The notes under the pieces: model-generated
The model's input: the letters and a program-made list of their open reading frames with translations, nothing else
Database searches by the model: none
Told to the model about the DNA's origin: nothing
NCBI GenBank assembly: GCA_003260075.1
Contig: QLIY01000551.1
Coordinates: forward strand, 44,560 to 108,559
Direction of reading: 5' to 3'
Source of the DNA: Phallusia mammillata
Lineage: Eukaryota; Chordata; Ascidiacea; Phlebobranchia; Ascidiidae
Length of the DNA: 64,000 nt
Position numbers and translations under genes: made by a program
Shown here: piece after piece, positions 1 through 12,327 of the stretch
Numbering within the stretch: the stretch's first letter is position 1
Layout: each line of letters begins with the position of its first letter

Positions 1-310
1 TGTTTGATGGTTTTAAACATTTCTGTGGACTTGTATCAAACCCTAGTCTCCTTATACCGATACCGAAAACTTGTTAGTTTTTATTCAACTGGGTTTCCTT
101 TGTTTAGAAACTTGAGTTAAAAGTACATTCTGTCGTAATTGGGGGGGGGGTTGCTTCACCAGTGTTACGGTGTTTGATGGTTTTAAACATTTTTGTGGAC
201 TTGTATCAAATCCTAGTCTTACTCTTCTTATACCAAAAACTTGTTGGTTTTTATTTAATTTAGTTTCCTTTGTTTAGAAACTTGAGTTAAAAGTACATTC
301 TGTCGTAATT
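1..310. repeat. Near-duplicate contig overlap joined by a G run
   Basis: Bases 1-140 recur with small differences at about 171-310, with a run of ten G at 141-150 between them. The same arrangement occurs some 40 times in the window, so this is best read as two overlapping or allelic contig ends placed in series. No gene is visible. The remaining bases to 470 are AT-rich, without a supported feature. Confidence 0.75.
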
Positions 311-473
311 TTATCAGCGAAATCGACTTGTGATTCCTGTTTATCACATTTTTTGTTTTTTGTCACATCCGAATTCCAAGCTGTTCTTTTTTAGACATGT
401 GCTAAAAATGTTTTTGTTAATGCTCTGCTAATCTCTAAATGGGATTGGAATTTAATTAAATTATACTTTAAAC

Positions 474-1033
474 CAGTGGTTCTCAAACTCGGTTTTCGGG
501 GCCGCATGTGGCTCCCAACTGCTTATTTTGCGGCTCGCACCAGACCTCAGAAAACCACCAAACATTGCTATTTTAGCTTTNNNNNNNNNNNNNNNNNNNN
601 NNNNNNNNNNNNNNNNNNNNNNNNNNNNNNNNNNNNNNNNNNNNNNNNNNNNNNNNNNNNNNNNNNNNNNNNNNNNNNNNNNNNNNNNNNNNNNNNNNNN
701 NNNNNNNNNNNNNNNNNNNNNNNNNNNNNNNNNNNNNNNNNNNNNNNNNNNNNNNNNNNNNNNNNNNNNNNNNNNNNNNNNNNNNNNNNTGCTTCAACTT
801 TTCCTCAAAGTGTCTGTTAACCCTCAAACGTGCTGTCAACTTTGCACACTACCCAGCATAATACAACGATGTTATTTCATTTACCTCTGAAAATAGACAC
901 AATTACCACACATAACCTAACTACACCATCACAGAACAATGGTTGTTGTTTTTAACCGTTTGGGGGGGGGGGTCCCTACATACTCAAAAAGGTACCATTT
1001 GGCCCCGACAATAAAAAAGTTTGAGAACCACTG
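474..1033. mobile_element. hAT-type MITE containing an assembly gap
   Basis: The left end reads CAGTGGTTCTCAAAC and the right end is its inverted complement, GTTTGAGAACCACTG. The flanks are ctttaaac and ctttaaaa, a 7/8 match to an 8-bp target duplication, as expected for hAT elements. The interior carries Ns at 581-789 and a G run at 962-972. Interior sequence at 796-961 recurs at about 1107-1266, outside the right end, so the local order is partly misassembled. Related copies lie at 19380-19546 and 26898-27078. Confidence 0.75.
581..789. other. Assembly gap (209 N)
   Basis: A run of N inside the hAT-type MITE. Reading frames that cross it are meaningless. Confidence 1.
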
Positions 1034-4000
1034 CTTTAAAACCTGCTATCTCTATACAACAAAAAGCAATGAATTTGTTACATACATTTGACACACAAAC
1101 TCAACTTTTCCTCAAAGTGTCTGTTAACCCTCAAATGTGCTGTCAACTTTGCACAATACCCAGCATAATACAACAATGTGATTTCACTTACCTCTGAAAA
1201 TAGACACAATTATCACACACAACCTAACTACACCATCACAGAACAATGGTTGTTGTTTTTAACCGTTTTAAACATGGTGTTTTGCGCTATTAGGTGCTTA
1301 TATAGACACAATTTTAATGCATTATGACATTTTAATGTTTTATGTTAAGAAAGTGTGCTTTTGTTTCTAGAACAATTTTTTGTGCAGTGTAAGCCTTACG
1401 GTTGAACTGCATTTTCTTATTTGCGATTTTTGCTGTGTGTCTTACATTTTTTGCAACTAAAACCAAATCTGCTGCCTTTTGGTCAAACTTTTCGGGAACC
1501 CCTCATTGTGCTTGTTACTTTTTTGTCATTTGCCTTTTTCTTCTGCTTCTCGCTTTTGTAAATAACTCGTTCCAAAACCACATTCCGAATTAGAACTTAA
1601 ACGCAAATAACATACATAGTCTGCATTTGCGGTTGGTGGCAGGCCTGCATGTTATTTCGGAGGCTAAAACTGTTGTCAACTTTTTATCACTTTGTAATCG
1701 TCAAGATAATAGTTACCGACATTTTACTCTAATTTTTCGAGTTAAAAAGGTCTAATTCGCCCAAAAATGTATTCGGAACTTGAACAGAGACGCAATATTG
1801 TTTTTCGATGATTTAGGTAGGTGTTAATTCTTTGTTTGCCGTGTTGAGAACAAAATTAGTTGTTTTAGGGCGGTGAACGCATCATACAGACATAAATACA
1901 GCAAATTAAACTTTTACGAATAGTTGACATACAATTGTTCAGTGTAATAACTACTCATCAAAACTATGTTTTCACCACACCTGGCGTGCCTCCTAATATA
2001 TTTACTGCTCGATAACTTGAACAAGTCCTGGTCATAATATACATGGTTTCATAATTTTGTAGCCTTCCATTTTTTTCTCTAGTATTCGTTACGTCACCAC
2101 ATACGTCAACGAGATACGTCATTTTACACTTACGTATACTGTACTATACTGTTAACGTATTGAGAAAGAAAACGTTTAAATAGTTAAATAGCGGTGTTAA
2201 ACTTATTTGTATTGATTTTAACTCCGAATAGCCCCCTTAAATATCGAACACCATTTTTGTTGTATATTGGACCTCCAGTACTGTTTCATTTCAATTTCAT
2301 TGCATCAATACAGCGAGTTTTCCATCTGTGCTTTTTCGAATTGTGTTAGTTTTTGTACTATATCTAGTTTTTTTATCAATAGTTTGAATTGGGTCTTATG
2401 TTAAACACATAGTCAAAAATGAGGCTATTGGCACAGAGCATTTTTGGGGGGTTTTGGAGTGGTTCATTGAACATTAAACATTTATTTGTCTAACCCTAGC
2501 AATCTCAGGTCCGTAGAGAGCAACAAACTTTAAATAGAGACCCTTTAACAAAAGTAAATTTAAATAGAAAATTACAACACGCAATTTGTGCGTGACACAT
2601 TGCGACTAACGCAGTTGTAATTATACATTTACATCCAGGTCGTACATAAATTCAGATCATTTGTAACAAATTGCCATTCTTATCAAAGACTATGACATCA
2701 CAAGCATCAATGCAACAATTGAAGCTTTTAAACAAAAATAAAGTTCAGTCAGTTAGCAGTGACAGTAGATGCAGTTTAGATAGGGACTGAGTGACCGAGC
2801 TGGGGTAGTTGTGAAGGCATAGGAGATGTTAACCTACTACATCCGATTGGAAAAGGAATTAAGCTGGACTTATCTGCGTTGTAGACGCAATCTCATAAAT
2901 TCCAACTGAACAACGTACAAGACGAGCCCCTTGTGAAACTGAACGCAATCACAGTAAGTGTTAGGTTGGTAACGAAATATTCTACCCGAATCTATTGATT
3001 TTTCTTGTCTTGCAAGGCCTTTTTACCATCTTATGACCTTACCTTGCAAGCAGATCTACTGTGTAGCATGGAATGCAAAATCAAGTAGTGACATTTTTAA
3101 CCTGCTGGTTTACTATTTTTAACAACAGCACAGTTAGATAATCGGTTAAACAGAATTAGTTTAGTTGTTAATTGTCTTTACTGCAGTTTATCCGTACGAA
3201 CGAAAGGAGTTATTACTTGCCAGTGCATTAACGAACTCGAAAATTATTTAAATATTAATTCTATAAACTTGTTGGGGTTACCTAAACAATTTTTTACAAT
3301 CTATGTTTAAAATGACGCAGGTCTTATCAATGGATTAAGTTTTTACAGTTAAGTTGTGGATAAATGAAGACAATTTAGTGTGCTTCTGGTTGTAAGTTTG
3401 AGGGATAAAGGTTGTAATTTCTTGCTGCTTTAAGAGAGATTTACAAATAACAAATAAAAACAAAACTTAACAGCTGGCAAATAGCCAAGAGAAGTCATTT
3501 TCTTACTTTCAAAATGCCGTTATATTTAGGAAAACAGCTTATTTATGGCATGAAGACGAGTAGGTTATATACAGCTCTTTGATTCTGCTTAACTTCTCAA
3601 ATTAAAAATGTATTAGTATCACCCTGTTGAGACTATCCCATACAAATGAAACGAAATAAACACAAAAGCACGTTTTCGCAATTCTTACAGCTAAAATCCA
3701 ATTGACTACGGCAAAAAAGGCAATATAGATTGTGGCTCGTACGTTTTGTCTATGACGCGGGCTCGTTGAACAATCGTTACGAATGTATCCTTTGTCGCCC
3801 TGGGAAAACAACTTTAGCGTGTAGAAGATGCCGGTCGCCGTGTTTTATGATGGGTCGGTGTGCTCGCTACGGGATGGCTGTGTCAATAATATGTCAGCAA
3901 AGCCCACCACAGCCGCAATATGCTTGTTTTAAATCGCTTTAATGTTTGGCTATTTTCAGAATAGTTTCCTAAATTAAAGCGCTACCTGTATTGCTGAGCT

Positions 4001-6220
4001 AACTGTTGGGTGACCTAACGTCGGTGTTTTTCATTTGTTGAGCAAAGCAACGCGCGTATTACATTATTTTTAGATGCATTAATGCTGAATTTATGCATGC
4101 AGACAGTAAGAGGACTTTATAAAGCAGCATTCGTGCAAGTCTCAACAGGGTTTTGCCGTTAAGCTTAAGTAGAGCAGCTTGTAAGACATATATTTTCTTG
4201 TAACGTCGCAAAAACAGCTGAACACAATGTTTTTCTGCAACAGGAATAGTCTGTTAAGTGTCCTGTGAAAAATGCTGCGTTCTGCTGCGACATTCATTTG
4301 AGGAAACATTCTTTTGCACCGAATCTACATTATTCATAAGTGAACCGCAAAGCAAGATGGAAGAAAGTAAAAGGTAATACATTTGTTGTGATTTAAACGT
4401 ATGTATTGCGTCTTATTTGTAGTATCTCGCAGTAGTAGTATGTTCTGCTGCATAAGCATTTTAGTCAGCACACACACAATATTGCTGACTACTATTCTAT
4501 CTGCGCATGCCGATCAATACAGGCTTAACAACTCAATGGGCACTGGGAATGTTATCTATGTTTTAGTTATAATACTTAAGTTTACACACATGCTCTTGGT
4601 AGAGCCAAACGCCAAAAGCTGTGATTGTTTTTCACTGGAGGAAATGTTATTTTGAGTAAAAATGTGCGACCGTTTGAAACAAATACTTCGAAACAACTGT
4701 CTGAAAATAGGTATTTGACAAGTGGATTTTATCTATACTTCCGAAGAATACATTCATTCATTTTTCAAAAACTTTCTTTTCATTTGAATGAAGCGCTTAA
4801 TATTTTTTACAATTGTTAAATGGTCTTTGTTTGGTCGTAACTACCTGTGTACGTAAGGTACCAATATATACGTCATAAATCAATCTGTGACGTAACAAAT
4901 CCAAACTTCAAAGACAGTATGGGATCTGTCAAGTTTGCAGAAAGCACAACGAAAAACCCCAATGGGCCGGAGTATATAAATAATTAATGGCCTAATAGAA
5001 ATCACAACGTGGCTTTTGGGTCCCGGAAGAAGTTTGGACGAGCTTAGCAAGCAAACAGTTGGTAATAGTTGTCAGACTTTGGCTAATCAATAAACACAAA
5101 CTTACACTACAGTGTTACATGGTCGAAATGCCCTAAGCGGTCGCGTATATAGCACGTTGAACCTATCTGTGATGCCAACCCCCTACTAATGCATCTTCAG
5201 TATGTTATTTCAATCGTGCAATCAATAGGTATTTATTTTTATCGTATGTATTTCCAGGTATGATTTTTAAGTGTTTTTAAGAAACAATCTATACAATGAA
5301 TCCCCTATAATGTGTTTTAACCACGTACTTATCTGGTTGTGAGCAAGGCTGAACAAAATCTATGTGAGATTTTTAAAAAACGCTAGCGGCCTGTCAACCA
5401 ATTTCAGGATGTTGTAATTTGGTTGAATGCCTTCGCAGTTAACACAGACAAGACAAATGCTTTGCTCAAACATTACAACGCAATTGCTACAACCAGTAAC
5501 ACACTAATACTTGTAGCAAGGCTAGTTTAAACCCTGTACTTGTGTTTTGTTCAGCGTTTGCAATTGCTTTCTCATGTAACAGTTTGATTTGTTACATTAC
5601 ACAAAGATGTATAAAGCATCGCGTTTGTGTAGAAATATTTTTTAATGTTTACAAACAGGTCACAAAACTTACGCAAGTCCAAAAGGCCTATTACTATTCT
5701 TAAATGCGTATCCAACTAATGTGAAAAAGTAATGTGAATCTTCAGTATTTTATTCAAATAGAATAAATGAACATTAAAAGTCTTGTGGAAGTCAATGCTT
5801 GAAGTATTTGATCGATTAGACACCAAAAATATTGGTTAGTGTTAAAATTATTAATGTAGTGTGAAAATATGTGTTAAAACTACAAAACTTTATATGCTGT
5901 GTCAAATTGCTTGAAGTAGTGTCAAAATATTTGATGTAGTGTAAAATCAGCAACTACAGCTTCAATGTGTTGGAAAGTCGACCACATACATGCATTATAA
6001 ACAGGCCTAGGAACGGCGTATATTTCCATAGGGACGCAACAGCAGCTAATGAAAGCCTCATGGGCCTTCCCGTCATACCAATTTGACTGACAGGCCTGAA
6101 AGTCTGCATCCTGTTCTGCATGTTGCAATTCAGCTCGTTAAAGGTGACGTCGTTGTGTCATTGTATCGTTGACGAGGGCTACTGTATTCAAATTAGACAA
6201 AACTGCCATCATTGTGTCAT
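1034..6220. other. Intergenic DNA, no gene supported
   Basis: AT-rich sequence with only short reading frames that lack splice context or recognisable domains. It contains the displaced MITE copy at 1107-1266 and scattered repeat fragments, such as a motif near 5741 that resembles ones at 8285 and 22275. I see no RNA gene or promoter that I could defend. Confidence 0.5.
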
Positions 6221-6224
6221 TTTT

Positions 6225-6527
6225 GCGCAACGGACATGTACAAAAGTTTAATGATGAAAATAACGGCCCAAATAGACGTAAAAAGCGACATGCATATTTC
6301 AAACGTTTCGGCAAATGCTCATTCGATCATCAGTGATATGAAGGCCACATCAGTTATGCCCGTTTATATACACTTGAGTCACGTGAAGGAATGATAAAAA
6401 GGTACGAAATATTTTACTGATGATGGCATGATCATTTGCCGAAACGTTTGAAATATAAAGCACGTCGCTTTTTACGTGCATTTGGGCCGTTATTTTCACC
6501 ATTAAACTTATGAACAGATCCGTATAG
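6225..6527. mobile_element. Foldback (long inverted repeat) MITE
   Basis: The left arm at about 6228-6325 (acaaaagtttaatgatgaaa ... aacggcccaaatagacgt ... gcaaatgctca) is matched in inverted orientation by the right arm at about 6415-6525 (atttgccgaaacgtttgaaa ... gccgttattttcaccattaa). About 90 bp lie between them. Single-arm or partial copies occur at 10641-10748 and 15165-15312, so the family is dispersed. A G run at 6527-6536 abuts the right end, so that boundary is uncertain. Confidence 0.7.
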
Positions 6528-6539
6528 GGGGGGGGGTAT

Positions 6540-8520
6540 ATACTAGTTTCCTATAGGTTGGATCAATGCCGTTTAAGCAAAAAAATTCCAAGGAAATAAC
6601 CTGCAAGCCTATAATGCCCTGGTGAAAGTTTACAATTATTAAAAAAAATTGGATAAAAATCTTGCTGATCGTTTGGTAGTCCCTCACACGGACTCGATAT
6701 TGAGTAACACTGCTTTTGAGGATTTAAAAAGTTGTAACGGTGTGAAAATTATCATTGCAAGAAAACGCACAATGTGACAAAACGTTGGTGGACACGGCGG
6801 TTGTAAATCCAACAGCAAATCTGAATCGGATTTAAGCGATTATCAGCGATGCAGCATATTGTCCACGCGGATTACTATTGGCCCATCTGTCACAATCGAT
6901 GCTTGACAACCGAACTATCCGATTTTGATCAACCAACAAAAGCAATTTGCCGTTTTAGACTACACCACTTTATGTGGAATGTGTTTAATATTAGCCGTCC
7001 ATGCACAGAAGTTGCAAAGCATGAAACGGGTTAGAAAGTTAGTTTTATATCGTAAAGTACTAAGTGCTGCTAAGAACGAGATTTTTTACATTAGACATAG
7101 CCAAGATTAAGCACTTTTGCCAACTATTTTAGTCGATTAAGACAGATCCTTGCAACGCCTGATCGCACAAGACTTGCTGGTCTATATAAACAGTTTTTTG
7201 TGTGCTTGTGAGGTGTACGTATTTGTTGGCATTAGAGCTCTGCCTGAAAAGGTCGAAGCAAGGGCCTGTTTCTAAAAATCGATATGTGTGTGCTGCTCTT
7301 CGCTAAAGATCAGCGACAGAATATAGCTTCGCAATGGCTGAACGCCCAAGTCGCTACTATTTGTCAGTTCCCCCTATAGTTTTTGTAGCAAACGCACGAG
7401 CTCCCTGGGTGCACTGTGTTAGCAACATCAAATGTGCACGCTGCGGGCGAACATACGTTTATGCGCAGCATGGATTTATATGTGTCCAGGCATACACACA
7501 AGCTCCCTGACTGCACAGAGGACCACTGTGAGCAACATTAGATGTACGCATGTGGTTACATACAAGTTTATGTGCAGCATAGATTTTTTGAGTGTCCGGG
7601 CATACACACAAGCTCCCTGAGTACACTGAGGACCACTGTGAAAAACATTAGATGTACACACACATTTTAGTGAGTTTTTAGTGCGCTAAACATGAGTATG
7701 AAGTACGCAATATCGGTAGCAACTAGCAACCATTTGTTTGCCGCTTAGACTATTTGTTGAACCTTATTGGTAAACGATGTTGTTAATTTTCACTCTTATT
7801 GACTTTGGATAATTGACATCTTATTGACTGACACGCGTCAACATTGCTGCTTGGCAACTATTCAAATATAGGTTGACGTTATTTCGTCATAAAAGCCCGG
7901 TTTGTTTGGAGTTTGAATAAGATCTTTCACTACTTTTATCTTTATGTTTGTTAATCGTAAAAAAAGTTTTGAGTCGCTTTTATCCGTTGGTAACACAGTT
8001 TTTTTTTCTAGCTGATAAATGTTATCAACACAATATCACTTGGCTACCGTGAATTTAAAACAAATTACTCGCAAAAAGGTGGAAAACTAGGGTAAAAAGC
8101 ATCAACTTTTGTTGGTTGCGTGTTTTGCCATGCTAACTTCTCATTTAAAATACAAAAATGAAATGAACAAATTTGTACTTAGATTAGAACATACAAATTA
8201 TACTGAAAAAGAGTGGCAGACGATCAGCGTCAGTGTAAAGTTTTATTTGCAACAGAAATATTAATTTCGCCTATTAAGGCATCGTCAGTTTCTTATTCAA
8301 ATAGAACCTTATTAGATTAGAACATTTAAGGTAATTGATTCGTGTCCTGCTTTGAACTTAACTTATCAAACATTATCGTTTCCGTTCTTTTCATCTCGTG
8401 TCAAATGTCGTCATTTAAACCTGCCAACAACGCCAAGCTCTTTGATATTTGATCCCGAAACCAAAGGTGATATTACGTAATTTGTCCATAAGAAACCGAA
8501 GCAAAAAAATATCCGAAATA
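6540..8520. other. Intergenic DNA with a tandem repeat, no gene supported
   Basis: No coding exon is visible. Apart from the tandem repeat at 7399-7663, I see only AT-rich unique-looking sequence. Confidence 0.5.
7399..7663. repeat. Degenerate tandem repeat, unit about 102-110 bp
   Basis: The motif agctccctg begins at 7399, 7501 and 7611. It is followed each time by related sequence (gaccactgtgagcaacatta and gcagcatagatt type blocks), giving a little over two units. Short reading frames on both strands here only reflect the repeat. Confidence 0.7.
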
Positions 8521-8536
8521 ATTTCGACCACTTTAA

Positions 8537-9080
8537 AATTATAATAAAGGCGTATTTACCACATTAACTGAAAGAGTTCAAATTTTGCTTTCATCTGTTT
8601 TGCTGACTAGATAGCGAACATATAATATTTACGAATTATCCCAATTATAACAAACAGTTCTTTTGCTGCTTGTTAAAGTTAGTTGACTGTTTTTAATAGC
8701 TAAGGTTTTTATGTATTCGAATATAGTTTGTTGATCATTTGGCATTTGTTTACAATTCCCTTTGGTGCTGCGTCGTTGTGCTTTTGGCCTTTGGGGGGGG
8801 GGAAAGCAAATAAAACAACCGAAAAAACACTTTAACATTATAATAAAGGCGTATTTACCGCATTGAGTTTAAATTTTGTTTTCTTTTTTTTGCTGACCAG
8901 AATAGCGAACATATAATATTTACGAATTATCCCAATGATAACAAATAGTTCTTTTGCTGCTTGTTAAAGTTAGTTGACTGTTTTTAATAGCTGAGGTTTT
9001 TATGTATTCGAATATAGTTTGTTGATCATTTGGCCTTTGTTTACAATTCCCTTTGGTGCTGCGTCGTTGTGCTTTTGGCC
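8537..9080. repeat. Near-duplicate contig overlap joined by a G run
   Basis: 8537-8792 is repeated with a few differences at about 8825-9080, separated by ten G at 8793-8802. The two similar minus-strand reading frames here are copies of each other, not a gene family. Confidence 0.75.
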
Positions 9081-9121
9081 TTTTCAGTGAAGTTGGTTTA
9101 CGAAACTTGATTACACTAGGG

Positions 9122-9920
9122 CAGTGTTTCTCAAACTTATACGGATCGCGTACCACCTGACAACTTTTTCTATCGCGGCGTACCACCTAAACCAGTGGTT
9201 CCTAACCATTTTGTAGTCACGGACCCCTTTTATAAATTTTAAGTCTGCGGACCCCCAACGTAATTACCAACAGGTCTTTTTATGTTTCTCGTTTCTTGCA
9301 TTATACGTTATTATGCTTTTGAAGCATTTTCATTCACCTTCACAGTCCTTTAATTTCGAAGAAGTTTCTGTATTGTAGCGGCCAACACAACAAATTGATA
9401 CATTTTCTGGTATATTTATTTAACTTGACACAACACTTGTCCTATAAAGTCGTTTGACCACGTGTGTTATGATGTCACAATTGAAAAAACAATCACAAAA
9501 AGTAACTGTTCAGTGTTTCTGGCCCAATTAACAGTTTGCATTTGTATGCAGGATTGTAAAAACGGTGGAGAAACTTAAATATATTTTTCTGTTGGTAAAG
9601 ATACTAAACATATTTGCCTTCATGGAACCCCTGAAACCATCTCGCGGATCCCTTTGAGGTTGAAGACCACTGACCTAAACCCGGTTTCAATAGAGCGTTA
9701 GAAATAAGCCTACTTTCTCGAACCGACTTAGCGTATTTAGCAATTTCAAAAGACTGTCCAAACCACGAGTATCGCCTAAACCAGGGCTGATCAGTTGGGT
9801 CAGTTGAGGTGCAATTTTAAATTGAACTTAAATTAGGTATCACAGAATTTTACTCGCGTACCACCTGAAAAGTTCCGGCGTACCACTAGTGGTACGCGTA
9901 CCACAGTTTGAGAACCACTG
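9122..9920. mobile_element. hAT-type MITE, host of a nested insertion
   Basis: The left end CAGTGTTTCTCAAAC and right end GTTTGAGAACCACTG form terminal inverted repeats. The flanks cactaggg and caataggg agree at 7/8. The interior repeats a 'gcgtaccacct' motif near both ends. A second MITE interrupts it at 9193-9672. Confidence 0.8.
9193..9672. mobile_element. Nested hAT-type MITE with perfect 8-bp TSD
   Basis: It starts CAGTGGTTCCTAACC and ends GAAGACCACTG, and is flanked on both sides by acctaaac (9185-9192 and 9673-9680). It lies wholly inside the 9122-9920 element, so it inserted later. Confidence 0.85.
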
Positions 9921-9957
9921 CAATAGGGTTTTTGTGAATGTCGTCGTACGTATAGGG

Positions 9958-10175
9958 CAGTGGTTCATAACTCGTTTCAGGTCATGGACCAGCAGTGCAA
10001 TTAAATAACTATCGCGGGCCAGTTCATTGTTAAATAAGGATAAAGAAAGTATCCACAACAAGCATATTGGCTTGAAATATATTCCATCAATACAAAACCT
10101 AATTTTAAGAAGTAATATCAAATAACTGATAGCCAACAATAAAAGGCCAATAACTTGTCTGTGGACCACAAGTAT
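9958..10175. mobile_element. Truncated hAT-type MITE (left end only)
   Basis: CAGTGGTTCATAAC at 9958 is a left terminus of the same general type, followed by 'ggaccagcag' and 'gcgggccag' sequence. I could not find a matching right end, so the end given here is approximate. Confidence 0.45.
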
Positions 10176-10179
10176 TTTC

Positions 10180-12327
10180 GGCATCATTACATGGTTGTTT
10201 TGTAATGCTTAAACACTAGGTACATATAACCTTCGAAAAGGGCTCAATCAAATACAGATCGCAAAAGTAACAAATAAAAAAGTCACGTTTGAAACGCGGG
10301 GTGTACGATAACTATCTGTTTTAAAACTGTGTTAAAAAACTAACATCACCACTGCAAAACCATAATGCCGAAAAAAATCTTTTTTTTCGCATAAAATTCA
10401 TTACACAACAGATTTCGGTGCGAAACGAATTTGCTTCGGCGCGTCATGATTTATACGTCATCACTATCAAAATGATGTGTAGTGCGCATGCGCAATCAAT
10501 CCATAATGTCGAGCCGACGGCCATTATCACTGATAGCATGTGACGGATGAAAGGAATGACCTTTCGAAATTCGATGTATTATTCATACGAGTGCAGCGTT
10601 TCAAAGAGCCTGCCTCGAGTGAAAAGTTTAACCAAATAAATGTGAATGCATAAGCATTTGCCGAAACGTTTCAAATATAAAGCATGACGCTTTTTACGTC
10701 TATTTAGGCCGTTGTTTTCACCATTAAACTTATGAACAGATCCGTATATAGTGTTCCAAATGTGAATGTGAATTAGCAAAATTGTAGATTCCATGTACTA
10801 CAGTTTTTATTTTTGACTGGGTCGTGTCAACCTATAAAGATGCCTGTTTTCTTTTCATTTCGTTTAAATATTGCACGTAAAAGTTTATTTCTTGTTTTTT
10901 TGTGAATTGAAACTGACTAAACCTAGCAAAAAACTGGTATGTAAAAAAAATAACAACAGCGATTGGTAAATGTTTGCAGTTAAATACAAGCTTTCCTGCA
11001 GTTTTGCTTTACAAACGTTTTAAGCCACATCAGGTGTTACTCGGGTTTTTTGTTCGAACCAACGGGTGCCCGTGGTTTTGTTCAATCTTATAATTTTGAC
11101 AACCAAACTGTCGAACGTTTTGTTCCGCCAGCAAAATCATTATACCTTGCCAAAAAAGTTGCTGTCTGAAAACTGTTGACCAAGATAAGACGAAGATCAA
11201 ACGACGATTCAAATATTTTGTTACGTTTGCATGAAACTAAAACGTCATGCCTTAAAATAAACGCCCCTTGGTTTTAAGTGTAGGAAACAAACCATCATGA
11301 AACCTTAGTTGTACGTCAGAAACTGGAGCGCAATTTTTTTCAGGAGAGACTGTCTTTGGGCCGCAAATTTGCTTTATCAAGGTCATATTGCCACGTAAAT
11401 GTGGCAAAGAGTAAAGTCAGGACGGAATCAAGTCGGCTTGAACCCGAACCCGCTCCCACAAGCCTGATATACGACTAACTCTGGATAAAATAAAAAGTTA
11501 TGATTTCGAAAAAAAGTTGCAGACAGTTGTGTGTGATTAAGGTAGGAGATATAACTTGTTTGCGACGACAGTTACGACAATCTTCCCTTTCTAACGTAAC
11601 AGTCCGCATTTTACAACGCGCTGCCTCGTTTGCCATTACGCAAGCAAACGTATCAAAATCGTCAAAAAATTTGCTATTTTATTGATTAACGTCAAACCTT
11701 TGTTCAAACGAGTGAACACGGCACGGCAACGCCGTGGATTGTTTGCACAGCGAGCGACGCTGGTGGTCCGTCTCGTTCTAACTTTGTTTGAGTTCTTGTC
11801 GGTTTTATTGCAGTGACGCTCGTTGTGTTGCGCGATAATGGTTTGATTATGACGTATGACGCCGCGACGCGATCACTTTTTACGTCACAATCATGCGCCG
11901 GGATATCTTCAAAAACGGGTTTAGTTGGTTCCAAGGACAATCTACGTCGATATTCTATTGCTTTCGTATATTCGTAACGCTTGTATTTACTGGAGTTTCA
12001 TTCCTGTAACTTATTCTGTCTCTAATTTTGTGGGATGCAAAATACTTAATACGTCTAAAACCTATTGGTTTGAATAACCAACCTATTGGTTTGAATACCC
12101 ATTTACCAAAAGTTTTAAGTCTCTCTCTATTAAAACTCGTGGATGCTTAACCGGTAGCCAAGTGTGTTAAAATTTTCTTCAGATATGCGTATGTCGATGG
12201 TTCGAATCCCAACGCAGTGGGCTTAATTTTATAGCCCGTCTGACTGCGTGAAAATACTGAAAAAACGGCTTGATTTAGCAGGTTTTACGTACAGTGCTAG
12301 TTCGCATTTAAACGCAAGTTAATATCA
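10180..12327. other. 5' flank of the phosphodiesterase gene
   Basis: No coding exon is evident. The stretch contains one arm of the foldback element (10641-10748), a short tandem repeat near 12058-12100 (cctattggtttgaata twice), and a tRNA-like B-box (ggttcgaatcccaa) near 12200 that suggests a decayed SINE. A promoter and untranslated exon of the downstream gene probably lie here, but I cannot place them. Confidence 0.4.

Noticed and set aside
476-890. Long reading frames across Ns
   Set aside because: They consist mostly of undefined residues inside a MITE gap.
7399-7663. A CRISPR array
   Set aside because: Units are over 100 bp, imperfect and without short spacers, and the context is a eukaryotic genome.
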